A stretch of 64,000 nucleotides of DNA from Bacillota bacterium (lineage in GTDB: Bacteria; Bacillota; Clostridia; Oscillospirales; Ruminococcaceae). The notes under the pieces are model-generated. The model was not told the DNA's origin. It searched no databases and was given only the letters and a program-made list of their open reading frames with translations. Location: contig JAEZVA010000057.1 of NCBI GenBank assembly GCA_023443315.1, positions 1-64,000 on the forward strand, written 5' to 3'. Positions within the stretch are counted from its first letter, which is position 1; every line of letters starts with the position of its first letter. Below are positions 35,891 through 45,195 of the stretch, piece after piece. Made by a program: the position numbers and the translations under genes.

Positions 35891-35953
35891 ATGACTTGAG
35901 TAAATGCTCCCATAATAAGGCTAGAGAGTTTAACCGTATTGCGGGGTGTTTAT

Positions 35954-37600
35954 TTGAATGAGTTTACGATGACAGGGGCGCAAAAACGCGCGCTGACCCT
36001 GTTTTGCGCAATAATTATTGGCTTTTCCGCTCTGTTTTTGCGCATCTTTTTGGTCTCGACGGGCGACGAGTTGCAGGCGGTGGCAAAGAACCAAAGCTCG
36101 TATACCTTAACCCTTGACCAAAGCCGTGGCATGATATACGACTGTATGTTTCAGCCGCTTGTGTGCAACACCGACGGCTATGTGCTATCCGTGCTGCCCG
36201 GTGATGAGGCGGCTGATGCGCTTGTAAAGGCAGTGCCCTTTGCAGAGAGGGAGAACGTGCTTAAACTCATTGAAGGTGGCAGACCGTTTTTATACCAAAC
36301 TAAGTCTCCGTACATTGACGCGCAGGGCATCAGCGTGTTTACCGTCAAACAGCGGTATGGGGAGAATCAGCTTGCCGCCCACGTCATCGGTCATCTGGAT
36401 GGCGAGGGGGTTGGGGTGTACGGCATTGAGCGGGCATACGACGCGCTACTTGCGGCAAACAGCGGCAGGATGACGGTTACCTATGCCGTGGATGCGCTGC
36501 GCCGTCCGATTGCAAATAGTTCGCCCGAGATCTCGCGCGAGAACTACCACAACCGCGAGGGCGTGGTGCTTACTATCGACGCCGAGATGCAGCAGATAGC
36601 CGAGGAAGAGGGCGCGCGCTTAATTGAAAAGGGCGCTGTCGTAGTCATGGAGGCGGCGACGGGCAAGCTGCGCGCCGTGGCGTCCTTTCCCTCCTTCGAC
36701 CCTGCCAATGTTGCCGCAAGCTTAAACGACCCAAACTCCCCGCTTATAAACCGCTGTTATGCGGCGTATAATGTGGGCTCTACCTTTAAGCTGTGCGGGG
36801 TCTCCGCCGCGCTGGAAGCGGGTGTGGCCAAAGACTTTACCTATACCTGCACCGGCAGCACCGAGGTAAACGGGCTACGGTACTATTGCCACAATCGGGC
36901 GGGGCATGGGGAGCTGAATCTCGACCAAGCCATGCAGCACTCCTGCAACCCGTACTTTATTAACCTTGCGCTGGAAACGGGCTACGACAAGCTGTACGAG
37001 ATGGCGGTGCGGTTTGGCTTTGGCAAGGCAAACAACTTAACAGAGGTGACACGCACTGCGGCGGGCACACTGCCTACCATGCAGAGCCTGCGCAACAACG
37101 CAGTGCTTGCCAACTTCTCATTCGGGCAGGGCGAGCTTACCGCCACCCCCATACAGATAGCGCGTATGATTGCCGTGTTTGCAAATGGCGGAACTTTGGT
37201 TACCCCCACGCTGGTGGAGGGGATATCGGACGAAACGGGAACAGCGATTGCCTCCCCCTACGAGCCTGCGGGCTCGTACCGTATGCTGTCTAGCACAAAC
37301 GCCGACATCGTCAGGCAGCTCATGGTAAACGTGGTGAACACCGGAAGCGGCAAGCAGGCTAGACCTGTAGAGAATGGCGCAGGCGGCAAGACCGGCTCGG
37401 CGCAGACGGGTATATACGATGAACAAGGCAATGAGATTGTGCACGCGTGGTTTTCAGGCTTCTTCCCCGCCGAGGAGCCGAAGTATGTCATTGTCGTGCT
37501 CAACGAGGGCAAAGACTCGGGCGGCGACTGGTCGGCGCCTGTATTTCGCGAGATTGCCGACCGCATACACAACTTAGAAAAGCGTAGGGCACAACAGTAA
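35954..37600 (+). CDS. Penicillin-binding protein, class B (SpoVD/PBP2-like)
   Basis: A 548-residue transpeptidase of peptidoglycan, with one N-terminal membrane helix. The active-site serine is Ser276 in GSTFKLC, the second motif is Ser330-Cys-Asn, and the third is Lys479-Thr-Gly in GGKTGSAQTG. The dimerisation domain precedes the transpeptidase domain; there is no PASTA domain. I prefer the TTG at 35954 because GGGGTG lies 5 bases upstream; ATG 35969 and TTG 35939 are alternatives. No shape-gene neighbours are seen, so its division or sporulation role is open. Confidence 0.9.
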   Translation: MNEFTMTGAQKRALTLFCAIIIGFSALFLRIFLVSTGDELQAVAKNQSSYTLTLDQSRGMIYDCMFQPLVCNTDGYVLSVLPGDEAADALVKAVPFAERENVLKLIEGGRPFLYQTKSPYIDAQGISVFTVKQRYGENQLAAHVIGHLDGEGVGVYGIERAYDALLAANSGRMTVTYAVDALRRPIANSSPEISRENYHNREGVVLTIDAEMQQIAEEEGARLIEKGAVVVMEAATGKLRAVASFPSFDPANVAASLNDPNSPLINRCYAAYNVGSTFKLCGVSAALEAGVAKDFTYTCTGSTEVNGLRYYCHNRAGHGELNLDQAMQHSCNPYFINLALETGYDKLYEMAVRFGFGKANNLTEVTRTAAGTLPTMQSLRNNAVLANFSFGQGELTATPIQIARMIAVFANGGTLVTPTLVEGISDETGTAIASPYEPAGSYRMLSSTNADIVRQLMVNVVNTGSGKQARPVENGAGGKTGSAQTGIYDEQGNEIVHAWFSGFFPAEEPKYVIVVLNEGKDSGGDWSAPVFREIADRIHNLEKRRAQQ

Positions 37601-37653
37601 AAATTGTTTAAAATTCTTAAACAATATCTTTAATAATTTCTTAAAAAAGGGTG

Positions 37654-37682
37654 TTGCATTTCGCCCCCCTGCATGCTATAAT
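37654..37682 (+). promoter_or_regulatory. Strong promoter of the polyamine leader
   Basis: TTGCAT (37654-37659) and a consensus TATAAT (37677-37682), 17-bp spacer, with an extended -10 TG at 37674-37675. Transcription should start near 37686-37690, about 420 bases before speD. Confidence 0.85.
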
Positions 37683-37687
37683 CGCAA

Positions 37688-38070
37688 TTGTTCGGTTTTT
37701 TAGACCGGGCGGAGCTACAGGCAAAGAAACACTTGACCAAACTTACCGCGATAAATCGGGGTAAGGGAAAAAGGCCGCGGACAGCTGGTCGAATGCCGGT
37801 TGGCAACTTTGTTGCCTTATTGATTGAGCACTATGCTCTAAATTTTATAAGTCGGGTGACGGAAACACGGTTCGCGTCACATTTCACTTGTGAGACAATC
37901 AATAAGAGTGGTAAAAGTAGAGTAGTTCTTGCTATATAGACTCTGAATGAAGTAAACACATTATGCAATAAACAAGGCGATATCACTTCGCCTATAAATA
38001 AAACATAGTGTAATTCTGCTCAAGTGGAACGGTGACGAGACGTCACTTTATTCTGCTTGAGTTTTTTTGT
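37688..38070 (+). ncRNA. Long structured leader RNA before speD, class not recognised
   Basis: A gene-free 508-base gap. Domain 1 (37690-37816): CTTACC..GGTAAG hairpin (37742-37765), GACCA/TGGTC (37735-37739 with 37786-37790), and ACCGG (37704-37708), which can pair with CCGGT (37796-37800) or with CGGT just upstream; then a GGCAAC/GTTGCC hairpin. Domain 2: TTATTGATTG (37817-37826) pairs with CAATCAATAA (37896-37905) around an AGC/GCT hairpin and GTGACG/CGTCAC (37856-37861 with 37875-37880). AGGCGA/TCGCCT follows, then the terminator. It matches no riboswitch consensus I know. A cis-regulator of polyamine genes or a stand-alone RNA are both possible. Confidence 0.5.
38019..38068 (+). terminator. 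Terminator/attenuator before speD
   Basis: Nested stems CTCAAG/CTTGAG (38019-38024 with 38056-38061) and GTGACG-AGA-CGTCAC (38032-38046), followed by a run of seven T. The GTGACG and CGTCAC arms occur again in the leader hairpin at 37856-37880, so the two could exchange partners. Confidence 0.8.
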
Positions 38071-38108
38071 TTTTATTGTCTAATACTAATTCGGAAGAGG
38101 GATGATGC

Positions 38109-38885
38109 ATGGTGGAAAACAAGCTGAAGCTTTATGGTTTTAATAACCTCACGAAATCATTGAGCTTTAATATCTATGACGTATGCTACGCAAAGAGCGA
38201 GAGGGAACAGCGTGATTATATCGCTTATGTCGACGAGCAGTACAATTCGGAGCGTCTGACGAGTATTCTAAGTCACCTTACCGAGATGATTGGTGCACAG
38301 GTACTTAACATCTCGCGGCAGGACTACGACCCTCAAGGTGCAAGCGTCACCTTTTTGATTGCCGAGGGCAAAACCGTCTCGCCCCCCGCTACCGATACGG
38401 TGGTTGCGCACCTTGATAAAAGCCATGTGACGGTGCACACCTTCCCCGAGTTTCATCCCGACACCTCAATTGCTACCTTTCGCGTGGACATCGACGTCGC
38501 CACCTGCGGCGAGATTACCCCGCTTTCTACCCTTGACTATCTAATAGGCAGCTTTGACTCCGATATCATCACAATGGACTACCGCGTGCGCGGCTTTACC
38601 CGTGATATGGGGGGCAAAAAGCTGTTTTTAGACCATTACATCTCCTCTATTCAGGACTACATCGACGCAAAAACCTTAGAACGCTACGACGCCATTGACA
38701 TTAACGTGTATCAGGCAAACCTGTTTCACACCAAGATGCTGATTAAGGATGTCGACCTGAAGAACTACCTGTTTAATACCGATGTATATGAGCTGCCGCC
38801 AAAAACACGCCTTGCCATAACCAACAGCCTGCGGCAGGAGATGATAGAAATCTACAGCGAAATGAGCATCTATTCCAAAAGATAA
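38109..38885 (+). CDS. speD: S-adenosylmethionine decarboxylase proenzyme
   Basis: A 258-residue proenzyme of the larger E. coli type (class 1A), not the short Bacillus type. Self-cleavage is expected between Lys104 and Ser105 in LDKSHVTVHTFPE, turning Ser105 into the pyruvoyl cofactor. It makes decarboxylated AdoMet, the aminopropyl donor for spermidine. GAAGAGGGATG precedes the start. It lies 39 bases after an intrinsic terminator, so expression probably depends on read-through. Confidence 0.95.
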   Translation: MVENKLKLYGFNNLTKSLSFNIYDVCYAKSEREQRDYIAYVDEQYNSERLTSILSHLTEMIGAQVLNISRQDYDPQGASVTFLIAEGKTVSPPATDTVVAHLDKSHVTVHTFPEFHPDTSIATFRVDIDVATCGEITPLSTLDYLIGSFDSDIITMDYRVRGFTRDMGGKKLFLDHYISSIQDYIDAKTLERYDAIDINVYQANLFHTKMLIKDVDLKNYLFNTDVYELPPKTRLAITNSLRQEMIEIYSEMSIYSKR

Positions 38886-38966
38886 GCGCGAATGATGCAA
38901 TAATAGCGCGGTATTATACGATGTGTAGATGAAATGAGAGAATTAAGCATAACGTTTTGGCAGACT

Positions 38967-39174
38967 TATAATACGGAACTTTATGTCGAACCCCATCAAT
39001 CTGTGGGTATTGATTACGCGAAAAAAGTGTCTATCTTTGTAATCACAATAACACAACGCATATCGCGACATTATCTACGGCAAACAACCTCGAATTAGTA
39101 ATACGCTTATCTAAATATACTTTATGTAACGGAAACTTGTAGTATTTGTTCTTTTGACGCAAGGGGGTAACGCT
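38967..39174 (+). promoter_or_regulatory. Leader region between speD and speA
   Basis: A 289-base gap with a perfect TATAAT at 38967-38972 (weak TTAAGC -35, 18-bp spacer). Two overlapping hairpins exclude each other: ATCAAT/ATTGAT (38995-39000 with 39009-39014) and TGATTAC/GTAATCA (39011-39017 with 39039-39045). No U-run terminator. Confidence 0.4.
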
Positions 39175-40632
39175 ATGAATTGGCACAACCAAAGTAATGC
39201 ACCCATTGCGCAGGCGCTTGCCACCCTGCGCACCAACCGCGTGGTTCCGTTTGATGTGCCCGGGCATAAGCGGGGCAGGGGCAACCGCGAGCTCACCGAC
39301 TTCTTAGGGGAGCGGTGCATGTCGGTAGATGTAAATTCGATGAAGCCGCTCGACAACCTGTGCCACCCTGTTTCGGTTATCCGCGAGGCGGAACAGCTTG
39401 CCGCCGATGCCTTTGGCGCGGCGCACGCCTTCTTTATGGTGGGGGGTACGACCTCGGCGGTTCAGGCGATGGTGCTAACCGCCTGCGGTGCGGGCGATAA
39501 GATTATACTGCCGCGCAACGTGCACCGCAGCGTAATCAACGCGCTGGTGCTGTGCGGCGCAACGCCGGTATACGTCAACCCCCATACCGACGACCGTCTT
39601 GGCATTGCGCTTGGCATGTCGGTGGCGGAGGTGCAGGATGCGATTGCCGCAAACCCCGACGCAAAGGCGGTGCTGGTGAACAACCCAACCTACTACGGCG
39701 TGTGCTCCAACCTGCGCGCCATTACCGAGCTTGCCCATAACAACGGCATGCTGATGCTGTGCGACGAGGCACACGGTACCCACCTGTATTTTGGCGCCGA
39801 CCTGCCCCTGTCGGGCATGGCGGCGGGGGCGGACTTTGCGTCGGTCAGCATGCACAAGTCGGGCGGCTCGCTTACGCAAAGCTCGCTTCTACTAACGGGC
39901 GAAGGGGTAAACCACGACCATGTGCGCCAGATAATTAACCTTACCCAGACTACAAGCGGTTCGTACCTGCTGCTGGCAAGCCTTGATATCTCGCGCAAAA
40001 ACCTTGCCTTAAACGGGAAAACAATCTTTGCGCAGGTGGCCCAGATGGCACAGTATGCGCGAGAAGAGATTAACGCAATCGGCGACTACTACGCGTTTTC
40101 ACGCGAGCGGGTAAACGGCGACACCGTGTTTGATTTTGACCACACCAAGCTTTCGGTGCACACGCTGGACACCGGGCTTGCGGGCATCGAGGTGTACGAT
40201 ATCCTGCGCGACCAGTACGATATCCAGATTGAGTTCGGCGACCTTGCAAACATTCTAGCCTACCTTTCGGTGGGCGACCGCCCACGCGATCTGGAACGGC
40301 TGGTGGGGGCGCTGGGCGAGATTCGCAGGCGGTTTAAAAAGAGCCGTATGGGCATGATGACGCAGGAGTATGTCGCGCCTGTTGTAGCCGAAACACCCCA
40401 AACCGCGTTTTATGCGCCGAAGGTTACCCTGCCCCTTGCACACAGCGCGGGGCAGATAAGCGGCGAGTTTATCATGAGCTACCCGCCGGGCATCCCGATA
40501 CTCGCCCCAGGTGAGCGGATAACCGACGCCGTCATTGCGCACATCCGCTACGCAAAGGAGCGCGGCTGCTTTTTAACCGGCACCGAGGATCTGGACGTAG
40601 AGAACATCAACGTACTAAAGGGGAGGGTATAG
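39175..40632 (+). CDS. speA: Arginine decarboxylase (PLP fold I, Bacillus SpeA type)
   Basis: A 485-residue PLP enzyme of the Orn/Lys/Arg decarboxylase major domain. VPFDVPGHKRGRG opens it, LMLCDEAHGTH holds the PLP-binding aspartate and histidine, and Lys228 in SMHKSGGSLTQSS forms the Schiff base. The C-terminal domain reads SYPPGIPILAPGERIT. Arginine is the expected substrate because speB (agmatinase) is in the same operon; lysine or ornithine cannot be fully excluded. AAGGGGGT precedes the ATG. Confidence 0.9.
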   Translation: MNWHNQSNAPIAQALATLRTNRVVPFDVPGHKRGRGNRELTDFLGERCMSVDVNSMKPLDNLCHPVSVIREAEQLAADAFGAAHAFFMVGGTTSAVQAMVLTACGAGDKIILPRNVHRSVINALVLCGATPVYVNPHTDDRLGIALGMSVAEVQDAIAANPDAKAVLVNNPTYYGVCSNLRAITELAHNNGMLMLCDEAHGTHLYFGADLPLSGMAAGADFASVSMHKSGGSLTQSSLLLTGEGVNHDHVRQIINLTQTTSGSYLLLASLDISRKNLALNGKTIFAQVAQMAQYAREEINAIGDYYAFSRERVNGDTVFDFDHTKLSVHTLDTGLAGIEVYDILRDQYDIQIEFGDLANILAYLSVGDRPRDLERLVGALGEIRRRFKKSRMGMMTQEYVAPVVAETPQTAFYAPKVTLPLAHSAGQISGEFIMSYPPGIPILAPGERITDAVIAHIRYAKERGCFLTGTEDLDVENINVLKGRV

Positions 40633-40634
40633 GC

Positions 40635-41495
40635 ATGGAGCTGTGGTTTACCGAAAAGCATACCCCAAACGTTCGGCTGTCCGTTCGGGCAGATCGCCAG
40701 CTTGCGAGTGTGCAGAGCGACTTTCAGCGCATCGATGTATTTGAGTCGCCGGAGTTCGGGCGGTTTTTGACGCTCGATGGGTTTATGATGCTCACCGAAA
40801 AGGACGAGTTCATCTACCACGAGATGATTGTGCATGTGCCCATGGCGGTGCACCCAAGCCCAAAAAAGGTATTGCTGATCGGCGCGGGCGACGGCGGTGC
40901 CGCGCGGGAGCTGTGCCGTTACGAGAGTGTAGAGCACATAGACCTTGTTGAGATTGACGAGGAGGTGGTGCGCATCTGCAAGCAGTACCTGCCGTTTACG
41001 GCGTGCTCGTTTGACGATACGCGCATCCATGTTCATTACGAGGACGGGCTGAAGTTCGTGCGCCGCCATGAGGACGAGTACGACCTGATTATCGTCGATT
41101 CCACCGACCCGTTCGGTCCCGGAGAGGGGCTGTTTGCCGCCGAGTTTTACGGCAGCTGCTACAAGGCGCTGAAGGGCGACGGCATTATGGTCAACCAGCA
41201 CGAAAGCCCGTTTTACGACTCGGACGCCTCGGAGGTTCGGCGCGCGCACAAGCGCATCTTTGACGCGTTTCCGTTGTGCAGGGTATACCAAGCGCACATC
41301 CCCACCTATCCGTCGGGGCATTGGCTGTTTGGGTTCGCCTCAAAGCGCTACCACCCCGTGCGCGATTTGGATGACGCGCGGTGGAACGCATTGGGGATAC
41401 AAACTAGGTACTACAACACCAATCTGCACAAGGGGTGCTTTGCGCTGCCAAACTATGTAGAGGAGCTGCTAAAGTATGCGGAAGCTGAATATTGA
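40635..41495 (+). CDS. speE: Spermidine synthase
   Basis: A 286-residue aminopropyltransferase that joins decarboxylated AdoMet and putrescine. The nucleotide motif is LLIGAGDGGAARE (GAGDGG at 83-88), with the catalytic aspartate in IIVDSTDPFGPGEGLF. The N-terminal beta domain is present. It starts 2 bases after speA and overlaps speB by 20 bases. Confidence 0.95.
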   Translation: MELWFTEKHTPNVRLSVRADRQLASVQSDFQRIDVFESPEFGRFLTLDGFMMLTEKDEFIYHEMIVHVPMAVHPSPKKVLLIGAGDGGAARELCRYESVEHIDLVEIDEEVVRICKQYLPFTACSFDDTRIHVHYEDGLKFVRRHEDEYDLIIVDSTDPFGPGEGLFAAEFYGSCYKALKGDGIMVNQHESPFYDSDASEVRRAHKRIFDAFPLCRVYQAHIPTYPSGHWLFGFASKRYHPVRDLDDARWNALGIQTRYYNTNLHKGCFALPNYVEELLKYAEAEY

Positions 41496-42330
41496 GACCT
41501 TCCTCGGCTGTGACACGCCGTTTGAGGACGCCGATGTTGTGCTGTTTGGCGCGCCCTACGACAGCACCACCTCCTACCGCCCCGGCGCGCGCTTCGGCAG
41601 CCGCGCCATCCGCTCGGAGTCGTACGGCATTGAGACTTACAGCCCTTACCAAGACAAAGACCTTGAACAGCTTTCGGTCTCTGACATCGGCGACCTAGAG
41701 CTTAGCATGGGTGCGCCGGAGCAGATGCTCGCCGAGATTGAGGCGTGTACAGGCGAACTGCTTGACAGCTGCAAGCTGCCCGTAATGCTGGGCGGCGAGC
41801 ATCTTGTCACACTCGGTGCGGTGCGCGCTGCGGCAAAGCGCTATCCCGACCTGTGCATCCTACACCTTGATGCCCATGCCGACCTACGCGACGACTATCT
41901 AGGGCAGAGATTATCTCACGCCTCGGTGATGCGCCGCGCGTGGGAGCTTGTGGGCGACGGGCGCATCTTTCAGTTTGGAATACGGTCGGGCGACAAAAGC
42001 GAGTTTACATGGGCGCCCGGTCGCGTTGCGATGCACCGCTTTGACCTTGACGGCATTACCGAATGCATTGCGTCCCTTGCGGGCAGACCCGTGTACATCA
42101 CCATCGACCTCGATGTGCTCGACCCGTCCATCTTTCCCGGCACGGGCACGCCCGAGGCGGGTGGCGTGGGATTTTTGTCGCTGTTGCAGGCAATCCTATC
42201 AATGGGCGCGCTTACGACGGTGGGGTGCGATATCACCGAGCTGTGCCCAACGTATGACCTGAGCGGGGTCTCTACTGCGGTCGCGTGCAAGCTGCTGCGC
42301 GAGCTGCTGCTTTCTGTTGCGAAAAGATAG
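41476..42330 (+). CDS. speB: Agmatinase
   Basis: A 284-residue ureohydrolase that splits agmatine to putrescine and urea. Manganese ligands are His109 in GGEHLVTLG, Asp132, His134 and Asp136 in LDAHADLRDD, and Asp211 and Asp213 in IDLDVLDPS. The overlap with speE suggests coupled translation. Together with SpeA it gives the arginine-to-putrescine route. Confidence 0.94.
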   Translation: MRKLNIETFLGCDTPFEDADVVLFGAPYDSTTSYRPGARFGSRAIRSESYGIETYSPYQDKDLEQLSVSDIGDLELSMGAPEQMLAEIEACTGELLDSCKLPVMLGGEHLVTLGAVRAAAKRYPDLCILHLDAHADLRDDYLGQRLSHASVMRRAWELVGDGRIFQFGIRSGDKSEFTWAPGRVAMHRFDLDGITECIASLAGRPVYITIDLDVLDPSIFPGTGTPEAGGVGFLSLLQAILSMGALTTVGCDITELCPTYDLSGVSTAVACKLLRELLLSVAKR

Positions 42331-42332
42331 AC

Positions 42333-42401
42333 CAAATAGTGTAACGGCACACACCTTTACACTATTTGTATGAAATAACAGACCCCAAACCGGGGTGCTG
42401 T
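42333..42401 (+). other. Intercistronic hairpins after speB
   Basis: CAAATAGTGTAA (42333-42344) pairs with TTACACTATTTG (42357-42368), and a second stem ACAG-ACCCC / GGGGT-GCTGT follows (42378-42401). Without U-runs they may stabilise or partly end the mRNA between speB and the next gene. Confidence 0.55.
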
Positions 42402-42427
42402 GATGACGAAAGGATAAGGATACGACG

Positions 42428-43633
42428 ATGGGAAAAGTGCTGATTATCGGATGCGGCGGCGTTGCGAGCGTTGCCATACACAAATGCTGCCAGAACAGCG
42501 AGGTGTTTGAGGAGATCTGTATCGCAAGCCGCACTAAAAGCAAGTGCGACGCGCTCAAGGAGATTCTCGACAAACAGTACGGAACAAGCAAGATAACCAC
42601 CGCGCAGGTGGATGCGGACGACACCAAGCAAGTGGTCGCGCTCATTGAGCACACGCGCCCCGATGTGGTGCTTAACCTTGCGCTGCCTTATCAGGATTTA
42701 TCCATTATGGAGGCGTGCCTAGCAACCAAAACACACTACGTAGACACCGCAAACTACGAGCCGCCCGAGACCGCGAAGTTTGAATACTCGTGGCAGTGGG
42801 CGTACCACGAGCGTTTTGAACAGGCGGGCATCACCGCGGTGCTGGGCAGCGGGTTTGACCCCGGTGTAACGGGCGTGTTTTCGGCCTATGCACAAAAACA
42901 CCACTTTGACGAGATTCATACCATCGACATCCTCGACGCAAACGCGGGCGACCACGGCTACCCGTTTGCCACCAACTTCAACCCCGAGATCAACATCCGC
43001 GAGGTAACCGCAAAGGGCAGCTACTGGGAAAACGGCAAGTGGGTAGAGACCGAGCCAATGGAGATTAAGCGGGTGTACAACTTCCCCGAAATTGGCGAAA
43101 AGGATATGTACCTGCTCCACCACGAAGAGCTGGAAAGCCTGGCGGAGAACATCAAGGGCATCAAACGCATCCGCTTCTTTATGACATTCGGGCAGAGCTA
43201 CCTAACCCACCTCAAATGCCTTGAGAACGTGGGTATGACCTCCATAGAGCCGATAGAGTTTGAGGGTAAGCAGATCATTCCGCTGCAGTTTTTAAAGGCG
43301 GTGCTGCCCGACCCCGCGTCGCTGGGACCGCGCACAAAGGGCAAAACCAACATCGGTTGTATCTTTCGCGGCGTAAAGGACGGCAAGGAGAAGGACTACT
43401 ACCTGTACAACGTGTGCGACCATGAGGAGTGCTACCGCGAGGTGGGTTCGCAGGCTATTTCATACACCACCGGCGTACCCGCAATGATCGGTGCGATGCT
43501 GGTGATGAACGGCACATGGCAAAAACCCGGGGTATACAATGTCGAGGAGTTTGATCCCGACCCGTTTATGGATGCGCTGAACAAATGGGGTCTGCCGTGG
43601 CAGGAGAGCTATACCCCTGAGCTGGTGGATTAG
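42428..43633 (+). CDS. Carboxynorspermidine/carboxyspermidine dehydrogenase (saccharopine dehydrogenase family)
   Basis: A 401-residue NAD(P)-dependent enzyme. The Rossmann motif is VLIIGCGGVASVAIH; further conserved parts are GSGFDPGVTGVF and GKTNIGCIFRGVKDG. In this family, aspartate semialdehyde is condensed with putrescine or diaminopropane and reduced. The decarboxylase gene lies 3 bases downstream, which makes this assignment firm. CGAAAGGATAAGG precedes the ATG. Confidence 0.92.
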   Translation: MGKVLIIGCGGVASVAIHKCCQNSEVFEEICIASRTKSKCDALKEILDKQYGTSKITTAQVDADDTKQVVALIEHTRPDVVLNLALPYQDLSIMEACLATKTHYVDTANYEPPETAKFEYSWQWAYHERFEQAGITAVLGSGFDPGVTGVFSAYAQKHHFDEIHTIDILDANAGDHGYPFATNFNPEINIREVTAKGSYWENGKWVETEPMEIKRVYNFPEIGEKDMYLLHHEELESLAENIKGIKRIRFFMTFGQSYLTHLKCLENVGMTSIEPIEFEGKQIIPLQFLKAVLPDPASLGPRTKGKTNIGCIFRGVKDGKEKDYYLYNVCDHEECYREVGSQAISYTTGVPAMIGAMLVMNGTWQKPGVYNVEEFDPDPFMDALNKWGLPWQESYTPELVD

Positions 43634-43636
43634 TCG

Positions 43637-44782
<1,146 letters not shown>

Positions 44783-44813
44783 CGAAAAGCGGCAGGGGGA
44801 TGTCCCATTCCGA

Positions 44814-44842
44814 TTGACAATTCCCCCCTACCGCTATATAAT
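44814..44842 (+). promoter_or_regulatory. alaS promoter
   Basis: A consensus TTGACA (44814-44819) and TATAAT (44837-44842), 17-bp spacer. A near-perfect inverted repeat (AGCGG-AGGGGGA with TCCCCC-CCGCT, about 44788-44836) encloses the -35. Confidence 0.92.
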
Positions 44843-44848
44843 AAGTGA

Positions 44849-45120
44849 TATAATAACGGTATTATGGTTACGACGGGGAAGACCTTGGCTTGTACTACGC
44901 CGAACAGAGAGCAAAACAGTGTGCCGCGTGCATGCTGCTGAAAGTTTTGCCGGCGATTGCGCTTGGTCTGCCGCCCCTGAGCCCCGCGGGATGACCGCGG
45001 CGCAGCCGCTGCGTTACGGCGGACACGAGTGGCAGGGGTTTATTCCTCTGCAAACAGGGTGGTACCACGGAAAGAAAGCTTTCGTCCCGGTTATGGGGTG
45101 GAGGCTTTTTATATTTTTTA
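44849..45120 (+). promoter_or_regulatory. T-box leader of alaS
   Basis: The T-box AGGGTGGTACCACGG lies at 45056-45070. The terminator pairs GCTTTCGTCCC (45078-45088) with GGGGTGGAGGC (45095-45105), then a U-rich run. In Stem I, GACC..GGTC and GCCG..CGGC enclose an internal loop whose 3' side holds GCG (44959-44961) overlapping GCT (44961-44963), both alanine codons. Uncharged tRNA-Ala should pair there and favour the antiterminator. An AGAGAG motif lies in distal Stem I. Confidence 0.93.
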
Positions 45121-45195
45121 TACTTACACAAAATACCAATATTGCAGCCCCTAGGTAAGCAAAAGACTACAAACGTTTTGGAGGAATCACACATC

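Noticed and set aside
37690..37820. Known riboswitch (SAM-I, c-di-GMP, cobalamin, ykkC) before speD
   Set aside because: None of the conserved cores I know is present; short matches such as GGCAAAG are not followed by the partner elements.
37688..37939. An 83-codon frame in the polyamine leader
   Set aside because: No SD, starts at the transcription start and runs through the helices; composition is not protein-like.
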